Below, piece after piece: positions 1 to 12,705 of a stretch of DNA of 64,000 bases; the stretch's first letter is position 1, and the number at the start of each line of letters is the position of its first letter. The stretch is from contig JAVKOQ010000007.1 of assembly GCA_031835245.1 (NCBI GenBank), forward strand, positions 324,001-388,000, written 5' to 3'. Source of the stretch: Balamuthia mandrillaris (taxonomy: Eukaryota > Discosea > Longamoebia > Balamuthiidae). The position numbers were made by a program, and so were the translations under genes. The notes under the pieces are model-generated. The model worked only from the letters and a program-made list of their open reading frames with translations. It was not told where the DNA came from and made no database searches.

Positions 1-303
1 TACATCGTTACTGTAGGCCAACGGACCTTTGCAATATGTTATCGTTTCGTGGGCGGAAGAGGTTTGGCGTCCATACTATAGCAAGATTCTTTATGGTCAT
101 GTCGTTGATGCTGCTGTGGTGGCTGACAGTAAGGCACATAGCCATTATACGCTTCAGCACACACAGATTTGGGTATGGCATCCTCTGCAGTAGTGATTTC
201 AGAGCCTGTAATGTCTCTTCTGACGTTTCCGACTCGTCCGACAAGTTAACTACATTTATTATTGTATGGTGGTTAGCATTTGTTGTTGATCTCAAATCGA
301 GTT

Positions 304-334
<31 letters not shown>

Positions 335-2188
335 GAGAGGGAATGCGATATTAACAGAGAAGGTCGAAAGACTTACTTTGACTTCGCTTAAATTCGTCGT
401 ATAGATCATAAGTCATAAGTGGTTCCGGCAGTTCTCGTATGTACAAGGTGAGCACGCCGGCAATACAGTGCGGGTCGTATTTGCCAAGATCAACATCCGC
501 ACCGTGCTTCTCAAATGCTGCTTTCAATGTACGTACTCGCTCCGCGCTTCCCGACATTCGGAACAGTCCATGCGTTGTCGGTGCTATGCAACTTCACATT
601 AGTTTCGCCGGAATGAGAGAGAAAGAAAATTAAGGAGATGGAGAGGAAAACATACCACGAGCCTCAAGATAAGCTGTGGTTTTCTCGATAATAACGGGCA
701 TCCCAATATCTGTCCGACCCTCCTTCACCACAAGTTCCTCCAAGCGTACGCCAAACATAGGTATCCGTTGTTTGTAAACCTTATTCTTGACGCTGGCAAC
801 CGTTTTCATGATAGAGGAGGTGCTAGTGCCATGAAAGGATTTGCGTTTCTCCTTTTTCTTTGAAGGAGAAGAGTCAGCATTGCGAAGGAGTTTTGCGCCC
901 GAGGAAAAGGAGCTGGGTAAGGAACTGCCGCCATCACCGGCCATGAGGAAAGGTTTTGCAGTAACAGAAGAACTTGATGGCGTGGAAGGAGATGAAATAA
1001 AACACGAAGAAGGTGTCGGAGAGACTAATGAAGCAGATGAAGAAGCAAGAGAAGAGGGAGGGGAGCCGTTTAGATGGTTCGAGGAGGGAGAATGGATAAC
1101 CGAGGAGGAATGTTCTGACAGGCTGGCGTCAGACGCCGTAGCAACAGCAGGACTATCCTGCAAGACAGCTATTGAAGTTGTGGAAGGAGGCGATGCGTCG
1201 GCAGAGAAGCGTTTCAACGAGAAAATCCACCGCTCTGCTTCGCTCCTAGATTCCGCTCGTAGGTGAAAGTGCCTACCTGAGAGCGTCGTTAATACAAAGC
1301 CTAAGCCTTGGCCGGCTGCTTGGCTATCCGCATCTTCAATCCCTATGTTGCATCCAGTGAGGACAATCTCTCCCTGCGCCCTTGGCTATCAAGTTGGCCA
1401 GTTAGTTTCAGAAGAGCAAGAGCGAGAGAGAGGGAGAGAGAGAGAGAGAGAGGGAGAGAGAATGAGAAGGAAGAAAGACAACAAGGGAGCGAGTAGCATA
1501 CACTGGCGTTAGTAAGTTGAGGAGGGTGAAGATAGTAATGCAAAACTGGCCCTTTCTTGCCATAGTGCTCCAACAATAGGAACCAGCGGCGTTTCCAGCT
1601 TTTCACAACCTTGGCTTTTTTATACAACCATCCACTGCAACAGCCTCCGCCGCCAGAATGGAGGTTTGGAGAAGGAGGACCTGTGGCAGGGGTAGTGCTG
1701 GAAGCAGAAGGAAGAGAGGCCAAAGAAACAAGGGTGCCACGGGTGGGCACACCAGAGGCGCTCCGGCTCACTCCGTTCCTGCAGGAGGACTCTGCCGTTC
1801 CTTTGCCGGACTTGCCGCTGTCTTGTTCATCGTGGTTCGTGCGTGTGGAGAGGTCAGGGGCGGAGGTGAAGGAAGGAGAGGCGGAAGTATTGGAACGAGA
1901 GTGGGAGCGAGAACGAGAAATGGCGCTTGCTGGTAGAGGAGCCAATGGAGGCTTACCACTACCATTGTCGTTGCAGTGACTGCCGGTAGCAGCCTTCAGA
2001 GGAGAAAGAGGAGGCAAGGTGCGAGGGCTTGGAGCTGGCAGTTGCGCCGTGGGGGGAGGCAGAGGGAGCAGCGCCGGAGGGGACTGAGGTTGTTGCTGCC
2101 CTTCCTCCTCCGTCACGGGAGGCGGAGGAGGAGAGGACAACGTTTCAAGGGCAGAGGAGGAGGAGGCCTCCACGCCGTCTCCCAACAT
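1..2188 (-). CDS. PH + RhoGAP domain protein (3' end beyond window)
   Basis: A GTPase-activating protein for Rho/Rac-family GTPases, expected to act at the membrane and actin cortex. Four exons were read by phase: 2188-1504, 1276-656, 583-377 and 249 to beyond base 1. A long Ser/Pro-rich N-terminus (about 175 residues) precedes a PH domain (GWLYKKAKVVKSWKRRWFLL, closing with EAERWIFSLKRF across intron 1). A Ser-rich linker leads to a RhoGAP domain: FGVRLEEL start, the arginine-finger region GLFRMSGS, ELPEPLMTYDLYDEF, and NLAIVWTPNLFRP. The Arg of the GLFR motif is present, so GAP activity is expected. The last intron has a TGCTAAC branch site before its acceptor. Introns carry (CT)n on the sense strand. 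The start codon is the first ATG of the open frame. The end is not in the window. Confidence 0.85.
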
Positions 2189-2541
2189 GTTTGTTTCTGT
2201 GGTTGCCTATCGTGCTACTACCACTACCAATGCCCCTTTGCAAGGGGTCCGCCCAAGGGAGGTGTAACTGCCCCGTTGACCTTGGAAATTTTTGGCGTGG
2301 GTGGTCGGTTGGTCGGTTGGTTGGTTGGGTGGTCTGTCCCCAAGCAAATGTATATTTGAAGCCGAAGGACCGACGACAGTCTCAATAACGGGGGGGTATC
2401 TAGCAGGCCTGCCGGAGGGGCCGTTTGTTTGTTTCCCTTTCGGGCATTATGGATGATTGTCGGGTAATTAAATTTGGTCAAACCTAATAGTCTAATAATG
2501 AACCCTAATATGTACGGCCATGTGTCGTCAAAATATGTCTC
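2189..2541. promoter_or_regulatory. Divergent promoter region RhoGAP / TELO2
   Basis: This is 353 bases between two divergent starts. It holds a short GGTT/GGTC tandem array (about 2299-2337) and, just upstream of TELO2, a cluster of CCTAATAG-type sites (2483-2490, then TCTAATAA and CCCTAATA up to about 2511). The same 8-mer recurs upstream of other genes in the window. No coding sequence was seen. Confidence 0.4.
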
Positions 2542-5500
2542 ATGACGACCTTACAAAATTTAACTTACCGAATGGGAGTTTCAACTGAACAGTTTGCGAG
2601 GATGAGTGAAGGAGACGCGGCAGCTCTACATGACCTGGTTGCGGCGGCGAAGGAAGGTCTCGCGTTGGAGGGCACCGACGAACAGGGCATCAAGCAAACG
2701 CTGAGCAAGGTGGTGAGGACGCTTGGCCTCTCGCAAAGCAAGGGCAGGGAGGGAGCCTCTTCTTCTTCGCCTCCTCCATACCGTCGTCCCCTCCTGCTTC
2801 AGGCCTTTGTGGAAGGCTCCTACTACACCTCTTTGGCGGAGGTGCTGCTTCGTGACACGCTGCCCAATTGGGTGGCATGCTTCACGGAAGAGGAAAGAGG
2901 GCGCTTGTTTGACGTGTTCTTCCTGTCGGAGGAGATACCCTCTTTCACGTCCTTTCTCACGCTTGCCTCTGCTCTCGCTCGTTCTGCCGCCACCGCATCT
3001 TCTGCTTCTGCTTCATCCTCAGCGGCACAGGGCAATACGGCACCCGCGTTTGTGCGTGGCTACCTCGTTCATTTGTTGGAGGCCTTCTTTGTGAGGAGAC
3101 AGCGATGGCAACAGCTGGCAGCTTCCTTTCTGCAACCTTCTTCCAGGTATTTATGCACGCTTCCTCCCCTGTGGTTCCTTTTGTTGTGCGCTAAGATATA
3201 ATGTGCGCCGCCGCAGGATAGGTTCGGCCACGTCGAAAGACATGTGGGGAGAGGCAGTGAACGTGGCTTGCTCCATACCCGCTCGCGTGGCCAACGCCTT
3301 GATGGCAGATGTTGTCGATAGCGGTCGCAGAGATGATGCAGCAACATCGCTTCTTCTTCGGCAAGAGCGGTTCTTTGAGGAGCAATTGTTTCCACAAACA
3401 CTAGAAGCCTTGTCGCTACTTCATACCGAGCAACACAAACAGCAACGGCAGGCAGATGTCCGCCTCCGAGAAGGGGCAGCCATGTTAGCACAGATGGTGG
3501 CCAAGGTGGTGGTGCTGGGACAGGCCAAATCCATGATGGCGGTGCTCCTTCCGTTCATGCTGCAGAGGATAGAGCGCCAGATGCAATGGCGGCTGTTCTT
3601 TTGGCGAGTGATAAGCATGCTGCCGCTCAACACAATAGAGCCCTTTCTGTTCGCTTTGCTTGAGCAATTGCAGCTGAGTACGAGCACGAGCACGAGCACG
3701 AACCTCTCTACGAATGGCTCGTACAGCGTTCAGCACCTCTTTTCATCACACTCAACTGGTGCAGACGGACGCAAGTGTAATGGGGAGGGAGAGGATAAAG
3801 GTGAGCATGAAGAAAAGAATAAGCGAATACAGCATGGCGGTCCCTCTGTACAATGCAATCTATCAACACCACTTCGGTTTCTGTTGGACCTGCTGGCCAT
3901 CTTCTTTGTAGATGCAGCTCCTACTTCGCTGCCTACGACACAAGCTGAGATACTGCAGAGCATCACCCTTTCCAGCCGAGAGCATATTCGTTTTGTTCTT
4001 ACTCACAAATTTGTTGTGCGGCGAACGACTCGACTTCCCGTATTGCGGCTGTTGGTGGAGTTGCTGGCTGCTATCTCTGCCATGTTCCCGGTTACTGAGC
4101 ACAAAGAAGTTGACTCGCAACAACCTCAGCAGGACTACCAAAGCGCTAGGGAGGTGCTCCTGAGAACCGCCCGTGAAGCTGCTGCCATTTGGAAGGAAGC
4201 AAGCTTTGTGCGACACTCTGCGTTAGCGCAGCACCGTTACATCTCCAAGTTTCTCCTGTTGAGCCTTCAGCACCTTGACAAAGATCAACTAGAAAGTACT
4301 TTTCGCCTTACGGCCAAAGCACCTTCTTCCTTGCGGCACCAAAAAGGCAAAGAGAAGGTAGAGCAGGAACAGGAGGAGATTGACGGAGAGGCAATAAGAG
4401 ATAAGGGCGAAGATTGGCACGAAGCAGCTGAGGAGAGCCTACTAACAAGCTTGATCAAAGGTGTCACAACGCATATCCAGTGTCCTGTCCTCGAAAAACG
4501 GATTTTGGGAATGAAAATTGGAGAAGCGTTCTCTCGCGTTTTGGACCCCACCAACCCGTTACAGTTTGAGGATGAGGCTCTTCAGAATCATGAACCAATC
4601 TTTGGTGAATGGGAAGACCAACAGCTGACAGAAGAATCCAACAACTCACGAATGGTCACAAAAGAAAACGATAGCATGGCACCTCCCACGGAAACGCCTC
4701 TCTCTACGAAACACGACAATCTAAGCAGCGCCCCTCCCAAGTCAAAGAAAAAGCACAAGCAACGAACCGAAAACCAGCTTACGATGGACCCCGACGCGCT
4801 TTTTCTTCCCTTAGGAAATAGTGAGAGTGACGATGAGGAAGGAAGCGAGTTTGGAGAAAGAGAAGAACAAGGCTCAAACATGGACTCTGACAGCGAGAGC
4901 GATTTGGAGGCATTTGACCTAGAGGACGAAGAATCGGATTTGCGGAAGGTGAGCAAACCCAAGTACCTGCGAGAGTGCCTGAGCTACCTACGGGCATCAA
5001 GCAATGACAGCCATATAGTGGATAAGATCGAGTTGGGGCTGCAGAGTCTTGAACCCCTTATACGTTCCGATTATTTGAATGACGTGGAAGAGCTGGCCCT
5101 TCCTCTGATGCGCACCCTTCTGCATCTACACAACGAGTATAGCCTGCCTGACTTTTCTCGCTGGAGACTAGCAGCCATGACGGCTTTGGTGGTCAAGTGC
5201 GCGCACAGCTGCGTGCCTTATCTCACCACTCAGTTTTACGCTGCCAACTATTCATTGTCGCAGAGGATGGATGTACTGCTGGTCCTGAGCGAGGCTGCTA
5301 GAGAGTTATCTGGCTGCTCTAATGATGAACCTCAGCAACGACAAGAGCAACAACTGAAGGGAAGTGCACCCCAGAAGCAGCTGCAGTCTAGATACTCCCA
5401 CAAAGAGAAGGAGGAACGATCACTCAACTTGTTGGAAGCTTCCAAACAACAGCAACATCTGATGAGCGGGGATAGAACAAGCAAGCGGACAACCCTCAGC

Positions 5501-6543
5501 CCCCTGTTGGTGGCCGGTGAGACCACTGATGATCCTCTCCTTTCGAGAAGCGCCAAGCAAAGCGTGTGGGATATAGGCGATGATGCATTGTCTTACGAAC
5601 AGTTCCTCCAAACGTTTAACTTAGCAGATCGTAATCTGCAAAAAGGTGAATTAATCCTTCTTTTTGTTCAAGATAGTTGAGCTGGTTTTTGCTTACCTGC
5701 ATTGCAGCTCCTTCAAATGGCGAACCAAAGCAATTGGGGGCTGCCTCCTCACAACTAGAATCCTCTGCTGCCCTTAAAAGCGAGCCAAAAACGCGGATAT
5801 GGAGCAGCAAACTCAAACAAAGATTGGAAAGTGATAGAGAGAATGAAAGTCTGAACAGCACTGTACATAAGCAACAGAATGCAAAAACATCGCAAACACA
5901 AAAGGATAGTGATAAAGAGAACCGCTTCGTCCCTGTGCACGCTTTATTCGTCTATCCTTTACTCCGCCAATACGATGCGCAGACCAATACGTTCAGCATG
6001 CTGGGCGAAGATTCAATGGTTCTCAGCAAGCTAATTCACGTGGTTGGCCTATTCATGGAGTGCCTCGGGCCTTTTTCACTGCCACCATTACAACTGTATG
6101 CTCTCCTCAAAGCCGCTATGGACTTTGTGTGGGCGTTGCGATACCACACCGAGGCATCCGTTCGTCGAGCTTTGCTGTGGACGCTTTCTAGGATACTTTC
6201 CCTTATTCTGGATAATGCTGTACTATCTCCAGGTGGCGGACGATCTTCACCCTCCTTTGGTGGTGGTGCAAGTGGTTCCTCGCTCCTGCTACAGGACGTA
6301 AATCGCCTGCTGGACGTCTCTGATCCCTCTCTGCCCATCTCTCTGTTTGATATGGGGTTGGGACAGCAGCAAAGCAGCGGCAGCAGAGGTGGACATTTGG
6401 TGGAGCAGTTCTTTGAAGAGTTGGCCGAGATAAGGACTTACGCGCTGGACGTTGCCCAGAACGACGCTGACGAACTATGCAGGGGTCTTGCTGCACTATG
6501 TCTTCAAACTCTGAAAAAAATGGCTCAACTCTATGCCCCCTGA
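2542..6543 (+). CDS. TELO2: Telomere length regulation protein TEL2 homolog
   Basis: Homolog of TELO2/Tel2, the scaffold of the TTT co-chaperone complex that, with Hsp90, matures the PIKK kinases (mTOR, ATM, ATR and others). The exons 2542-3146, 3217-5645 and 5708-6543 join in phase and give about 1289 residues, against about 840 in human; the excess is low-complexity and acidic insertion. Family signatures are clear: KPKYLRECLSYLRAS, then LTTQFYAANYSLSQRMDVL followed by LSEAARELSG (the Tel2 C-terminal core), and FVYPLLRQYD with FVWALRYHTEASVRRALL in the last exon. An acidic stretch (SDDEEGSEFGE, DSDSESDLEAFDLEDEESD) precedes the core. It resembles the CK2-phosphorylated linker that recruits R2TP in other species, but that role here is inference. 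The gene converges on the lectin-like gene with 104 bases between stops. Confidence 0.9.
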
Positions 6544-6647
6544 GAGAATTGGCTACCGAAGCCAGCCTCTTAACGAAGAGACAAAATTCAAAGACTATTG
6601 CAACCAAGCTGCTCTACGCTCTCTTTATAAACTAAGACAAGGGTTCG

Positions 6648-7006
6648 TTACAGAGATGAGTCAGCATTGAAATCAACTTGCACCATACCTAGTTGCTCTT
6701 TCTTCTCCCTCCGCGTCCGCATCCTCATCAGCACAAAAACCGCAACACCAACCACCACGATGACCAACGCTGTAAGCACAAGGCTCACTGGAACCAATAT
6801 TTTGACAAGCTCCTGACTGTCCTCGTCCTTTCCTTCCATCTCCTCGCCATCTCCGTTGTCACCATCACTTCCATCCGTTACCCCGTCTTGCCCATCTTCA
6901 TCGCCATCGCCATCGCCATCGCTCGATCCTGCAGGCATGCGGTTAAGGTTCGTTGTTTTTGTCGTTTGGAATAAAACAAAACACAAAACGAGCAAGAAGA
7001 GAAAGC

Positions 7007-7038
<32 letters not shown>

Positions 7039-8518
7039 TAACAAACCAGTAAGCAGAACACTAAAGTCAGGATCATAGAGAAGCGACTGGAAACTTGGGA
7101 ACGTAAATTGCAGTTCCGTATAAGTCCTATCCAGCTCATAAGTGATGGGCACATAATAGCTATCGTCGAGGAAAGCCTGCTTGAAGAGCTGAATGGTGGT
7201 TGTGATTGCTGAGGACTCCAAAGCCAAGCAAGACATGACGTCTTCCTCCTCTGCCGTGGGAGTGCAAGTGAGATTGCTGCCCACATCGATGGAGGAACGG
7301 AGAATGGGCGGATTGCTGAACAGCTTCATCGCGAAGCGAAGATCGTTGTGCTCGCTCCTGAAGGGCCAGTCTAGGGCAAGTGCTAGAGTGAGCAAAGACG
7401 AACAAGGCAACAGAGAAAGACAAAAAAAAGACCTTGGATGTGAAGGGTCCATTTGGCAACATTGGGAGCAACCGTAAAGTCGACGCCAGCAAACGAGTAA
7501 TCCGTTGCTTTGGAGTGAAAGAGACAACTGAGTTCCACCTATATAATAGGTGCGTACAATGTAATGCATTAAAAAAAGTGGTTTGTTAGCCAACGCTCGG
7601 TAGTTGATAACAAGGATTGGAAGAAGACTTTACCAAAGCACCGTTACCAAGCTTTTGCCAAAAGATCAAATGAAGCGGGTCAGAGGAAGAAACCAAAGCC
7701 CTGTTCCATCCTTCTATCGACAATACTTGCGTGGCGACCACCGATCCATTGACGGCCACCTCTTGCATGTCCCTGAAGCGCAGAAAGAGGTCCTGCACGC
7801 CAAAGTTGGTGGCCCCGAGCTCATCTTTGGGCAGAAGAAAAGCGTGCGGAGAGGAGAGAACAAAACCGAGAACGGTCTTAAGCTCCTCGCTGTCTTCCGA
7901 GAGCTGCTCCAAAGCGGAGGCCGCCGAGTCAGGAAACTCCACCACGAAACTCGCTGCGTATTCGTTGCAAGGGTTTGTTTCGTACACGTAGAAGGGGGTC
8001 GAGTCGAACCCATTTCGCTTTCTGATGTAGAAGAGGCACAAATCTCCTTCCTCTGGGTTGGGCGCCAACTCTATCCCCTCTGGACAATACTCGGCTAGGC
8101 AGCTCCCGTTGGAGGAGAAGGGGGAGTAAGAACCCTTCTCCCCGCGCCAAGACCAAGCAGAACCGTTCCACCGGCCGCCAACGTGAACGTACAAGATGTA
8201 AACGTGGGCAAAGAAGAAGCTGTCCAGAAGCTTCCCGACGACCTCCGCTTCTTCGGCAGACTCGATGGTGGCCAAATGTCCCCTCTTCTCTCCTGTTATC
8301 GGGGATATCATGCGACCAGCCGCCGCGTTGGCGTCCTCCCATGTGGAGTCCACCGGGCCTATGTACAGCTCGTAATGGTGCCCGTTGCCGCCGTCCTCCT
8401 TTCGCCAGGTGAACTGTTGTTGCACCGAAAATTCTTGTTGTGGCGTTGCAGCCATTATGCCAGTAACAAGCCCCAACAACACCACCGCCGTCGGCAGCAG
8501 AAGAGAGGCGGCTTTCAT
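6648..8518 (-). CDS. C-type-lectin-like type I membrane protein
   Basis: A predicted surface or endomembrane glycoprotein. Exons 8518-7595, 7538-7433, 7370-7047 and 6928-6648 join in phase to 544 residues. The start at 8518 was chosen because it opens a clean signal peptide (MKAASLLLPTAVVLLGLVTG, cleaved near GIMAAT); an in-frame ATG 87 bases upstream adds only a polar tail. The C-type-lectin fold is suggested by HYELYIGPVDSTWEDANAAA, GHLATIESAEEAEVV, VHVGGRWNGSAWSW and a Cys-containing end. The usual WND calcium-binding motif is not seen. A long extracellular region of unknown fold follows, then an acidic GDGDGDEDGQD linker, one membrane helix (LVPVSLVLTALVIVVVGVAV) and a short basic tail. 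The ligand is unknown. Confidence 0.75.
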
Positions 8519-8737
8519 CCTTGTTGTGGCTTTTGTTTGAGTGCCCAAAAGAGAGAAGGACAAAAGTGTTTGGGAGCGCGCGAGGCATTTTATCGGCGAA
8601 AGCAACCATTTTAGAGCGCAAAATGTGCCACGAAAAAAAATTGTAAATGAATTGTCTAATTATCGCTATATAATATAGAGCAGCAATAACGAGCTCTAGT
8701 CTATAAAACCTGAGAATAAGAGAGGAAAAAAGTCTTT

Positions 8738-11219
8738 TCACGAAAGAACGGCCGAGTGCCACGCAACGGTAAACTCTTTGAAGGCCTTGAGCCAGAGCTG
8801 TCGAAGGTCTTTGGCCATGGTTTCCTGTTTGGAGGTCTGCTTGTTGTGAAACTCGTTCACGGCACTGATCAAGTTGAGCGAGACACGCAGCAGCTCTTTC
8901 ATCAACTGCAGTATTTGCGTTCGTGTTGTCTCGTTGGCGATGAATTGTGTAGCCTCTCTGGTTTGCTTTACAAGACTGGACACCGTTTGTCGAAACGCAT
9001 CCACGTCAAATCTTTTTAGTTTGAAGCCAATACATGGCAAGAGAAATGAGGGAGAGAGGAGGAGGAAAAGTTAGAAGAAAAGAAGGAACCAGAAAGAAAT
9101 GAGAAAGAAGGTACGTTGGACTATCGGAGAGGGCGTTGAGGGAGAGGTTCGCGTTTTTGCAGAGGTTAAGGGATTGGAAGAGCAGAGAGTGAACGGATCT
9201 TCCACATTCTGCCAAATCGTTTTTCAAGGATTGGGAAGGCCCTGCTATATCTCTTCCATCTTTATCACTAGGACCTGGTTGTTGTTGCTGTTGTGGCTGC
9301 ACTACCACTAGTCGCGAGGCATATCCTACGCTATGAGGGCGTTGTCGCCTACCAGATGTTGGAGGAGAGCTTTCAGTAGGTGAGGAAGGTTGTTGTTGCT
9401 GTGGAGCTGGTGAAGGCGATTCAGGGGGAGTGGTTTTGGTGGGATCTTCAAAGGTGACGGAGCGAGGGCGTTGACGGGGCGACCCTTCTTCTGCCTTAAT
9501 CCGCATGAGCGGTGATACTGCCCCTCCTCCTGCCGCAGAAGAGGATACACGAACAGGCGACCGCGTCGCCTGTTGTTGCTGTCGATCCGATAATGATCCA
9601 CTAGTGCTACTAGTGGTAGGTGTTGTAGGAGAAGTTGGGGAGGAGCGGGTCAATGATTTAGCGTTGGCGGAGAGAGAGAGGCGTTCCATCTGAACGCTTT
9701 GTCTGTAGTTATGGCGAGGGATAAGAGGGGAGAGGATGGGAGAAGCACAGGGAGACGTTTCGGAGGGGGAAGGAGAAGAGTCGGAGAGGAATTGCAGCAG
9801 CTCTGGTGCGGAGGAAGTGCTGCCTGGCGTTGCCTTAAGCCGCTGCAAGTCCACCAACGGCTCGAAGGAGGTCAAAGATCCAGGGGCCGAGTTTTTGCCT
9901 ACTTTCAGGGCATGCAGATGAGAGCCAGAGTACCGACGAGGACGGCTCGTTTTTCTTTTGGGAGCAGCCTCTCCGCGCGGATTATCAGCGGTAGTGCTGG
10001 TGGAGGTCGTTGCAGACGAAAGAAGAGAAGAAGAGGAAGAGCTATCCAACGATGGCCGCCGGGAAGAAGCCCGGTCGGCAGTAGCCAAAACAAGCGGGCC
10101 ATCGATCAGAGCAGCTTCCGGATGAACTGCCATCAACAAGTCGTTCAACACAGCCACAAGCTTACGACGACAACCTCTAAGTCTCGTGTAGGCTCGACTG
10201 CTGGCCGAAGACATGGTTCCCTCTTCCAGCAGCTCTTCTTCTTCAACACCACTTGTGGTGTTGTTTGTAGAAGAAGAGTTCGTCTTTAACTTGAGAACGG
10301 TGTCAATGGCAGAGCATAGCCTCTTGTAGGCAGCAGAAAGGTTCTGGCACTCCAGAACGATGCCCTCGTACTGCTCCTTCTCTTCTACGCGATGAACCAC
10401 TTGGAGGGCTTCTCTGGCCTCCAGTATTATCTTGCGTATGGCTTCCATCATTTCCGTCTGCAACTTCCCATACCTTTCCTTCAACAACAATGCGTTCGTT
10501 CGAGGACTCGTTTTAGAAGAAGAAGAAGCAGAGGCAGAGGAGGAGGGAGCAGAAGCAGACCAAGGCGTTGAGGCGGCCGTTGTGCTTTCAACAGGAATGG
10601 GAGAGGGCTCTGCTTCTTGCTTGCGCACAACAGAGGGAGAAGCCTTGAGGACCAGGGAAGAGTCCAGCTTCTTGCTCTTGCGGCGTTCCTTGCGTTCCTC
10701 CTTCTTTCTCTGCTTCTCCAGCTTTTTCCGCTCTTTCTTTTCTTTGCGTTCGCTTTCCTTGAGGCTCTTTCGCATCGCCCGTTCCTTTTTCTTCTTTTCT
10801 TTTGGGTCGTCCTCCCATGCGGTTGTTGCCGAGGTTATTATCGTCAGGTAAGGCGAAGGAGCAGGAGGGGCAGGAGTGGGGGCAACGGGAGGCAGGTCGG
10901 AAGGAGGGCAAGCCTCTTTCGTTCCCCCCTTCTCGTTTTCTCTTTCTTCTGCTGCCTGCTCTTCTTCAGGCTCCTCCGTGGTGACCTGCTCCAAGCAACG
11001 GAGCAGCGTGTGCGCCCATTCGCCTCTCACCTGGTCGTAGACCTGCTGCAGGATGAGCTCTCTGAGCTTCCTGTCCCCGTCCTCCTCCTCCTCCTCCTCC
11101 TCCTGCTGCAGCTTGGCCACCCTCTGCAAGGCCCTTTGGTTGCCCCTGCTCAGCCGCTTGTTGCCGAGGTCCGAGAGTAGGTCCGTCAGGCAGGACGTGT
11201 CCACCCGCAGCTCGCTCAT
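8738..11219 (-). CDS. Low-complexity helical protein, not recognised
   Basis: The two exons 11219-9115 and 9011-8738 join in phase to 792 residues. I do not recognise a family. An N-terminal helical part (MSELRVDTSCLTDLLSDLGN) contains a poly-Glu run. A Pro-rich segment and a strongly basic coiled-coil-like stretch (about residues 140-185, Lys/Glu/Arg) follow. A helical block comes next (LLKERYGKLQTEMMEAIRKI, then YKRLCSAIDTVLKLK), then a very Ser/Pro/Thr-rich region. A folded-looking C-terminal helical segment spans the intron (QTVSSLVKQTREATQFIANE, LRQLWLKAFKEFTVAWHSAV). The conserved-looking tail and clean splice suggest a real gene, perhaps a scaffold. No catalytic motif is visible. It is divergent from pyrophosphatase. 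Confidence 0.7.
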
Positions 11220-11678
11220 GGTGTATGTATGTATGTATGGTGGCAGTGGTGGTGGTGGTGGTGGCGGCGGCGGCGATTAAGGTAGGGCCAAAGTGTGTAA
11301 GAGACGCGCCTGCGGCGGGGAAAAAAAATAAATAAAGACTACTTTTAAAGTATAAAACAAAAAAGCCAGCCGTGTGTGCCGGGAGGATTCCCTTTGCCCT
11401 TGCCCGCAGCAGCAGCAAAGAGGAGCACAAGCGCACCAAACAACGCCCCTCCCCTGCATAATTACCATTTTTCAAATTATTTAATTAATCGATGCGAAAT
11501 TTCTAGGCAGCATCGCAAGAGGAGTCTTTCCGACACCCCTCAATCGCAGGCTCTTTTGCTGAACAGCAGGAGAAGGACACGTCACTTGGCTCCTCCCTTT
11601 TCTTCTCTGCCAAACTACTCAGTTCTGAACAAAAAAGACCCTCACTCCACGCTACTCGTTCGCTCGCCCACCTACACG
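11220..11678. promoter_or_regulatory. Divergent promoter region, hypothetical / pyrophosphatase
   Basis: 459 bases between two divergent starts. A (GTAT)n run and a (GGT)n run lie at 11220-11275, and an AT-rich patch (ATTATTTAATTAATCGATG) lies at about 11476-11494. An open frame upstream of the pyrophosphatase ATG runs through 11376-11678 but has no family similarity, so it is probably 5' UTR or leader. Confidence 0.35.
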
Positions 11679-12599
11679 ATGCAAGCTTCCGCCAGTAACA
11701 CCAGCAACATCACCGTGAAGGAGGAGGGAGAGGCCAACACCACCTCCTACCGCATGTTCTTTGAGAGGGATGGCACCCGCATCTCCCCCTTCCACGACAT
11801 CCCCCTCTACGCCGATGAGGAGAAGCAGATCTTCAACATGGTGGTGGAGATCCCCCGCAACACTCGCGCCAAGATGGAGATCAGCAAGGAGGAGGCGTGG
11901 AACCCCATCAAGCAGGACGTGAAGAACGGAAAGCTCAGGGAGGTCACCTACGGTGACGGCTACATGTGGAACTACGGTGCCTTCCCCCAGACCTGGGAGG
12001 ACGCCAACTATAAGCACCCTGACACTGACGCCTTGGGTGACAAGGATCCTCTTGATGTGTGTGAGATTGGCAGCGCTGTGGCTACCAGGGGTCAAATCAA
12101 GCAAGTCAAAGTCTTGGGTATTTTTCCTCTTTCTTCTGCAACTCATTGAAAAGTATTGCTCACTCTTTATTTTTCTCCTCTTCCTTCTCGCTCTCTCTTT
12201 CTCTCTCTCTCTCTCCTCTCTTTCACACTCTTCTTCTCTCAACTCTTTCTCTGTCACTCACCAGGTGTGATGGCTTTGATTGACGAAGGAGAGACCGACT
12301 GGAAGATCATCGCCATCGACGTGAACGACGAGCTGGCCGACAAGCTCAACGACATAGAGGACATTGAGAGGGAGCTGCCCTCCCTCTTGCACGACACCTA
12401 CGTCTGGTTCAGGGACTACAAGAAGCCTGACGGCAAGCCCGAGAACAGCTTCGCCTTTGAGGGCAAGGCCAAGAACAGGGAGTACGCCCTTCACATCATC
12501 AAGGAGAACAGCGAGTTCTGGCAGAACCTCATCTCTGGAAAGACCCCCAACCACACCGACAAGTACTCCATTGCTTGCGATAACGTCCTTCCCAAGTAA
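11679..12599 (+). CDS. PPA1: Soluble inorganic pyrophosphatase (family I)
   Basis: Hydrolyses pyrophosphate to two phosphates in the cytosol, which drives biosynthetic reactions forward. Exons 11679-12117 and 12265-12599 join in phase ([12 protein letters not shown]) to 257 residues, the size of eukaryotic family I enzymes. The substrate and metal-binding landmarks are present: FHDIPLY, the [16 protein letters not shown] segment with its key Glu and Lys, [20 protein letters not shown] strand, and the signature [11 protein letters not shown] with its three Asp ligands; C-terminal [15 protein letters not shown] follows. The ATG at 11679 is preferred because an upstream in-frame extension would add about 100 unrelated residues. 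Codons are visibly more GC-rich than in neighbouring genes, as expected for high expression. Its intron has (CT)n. Confidence 0.95.
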
Positions 12600-12705
12600 A
12601 AAACAAAAAAGCATGGCTGCAGTATGCAGCGTGCTTCCTCTTTAAACAAAAAAAAAAAAACTTGGCAAAAGATAGTGCTCATGCTGGCTGTAGTGGTTAG
12701 GTGGT

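Noticed and set aside
9006-11219. Calling the low-complexity protein a talin, vinculin or formin relative
   Set aside because: Helical segments and Pro-rich parts are suggestive, but no diagnostic motif is present.
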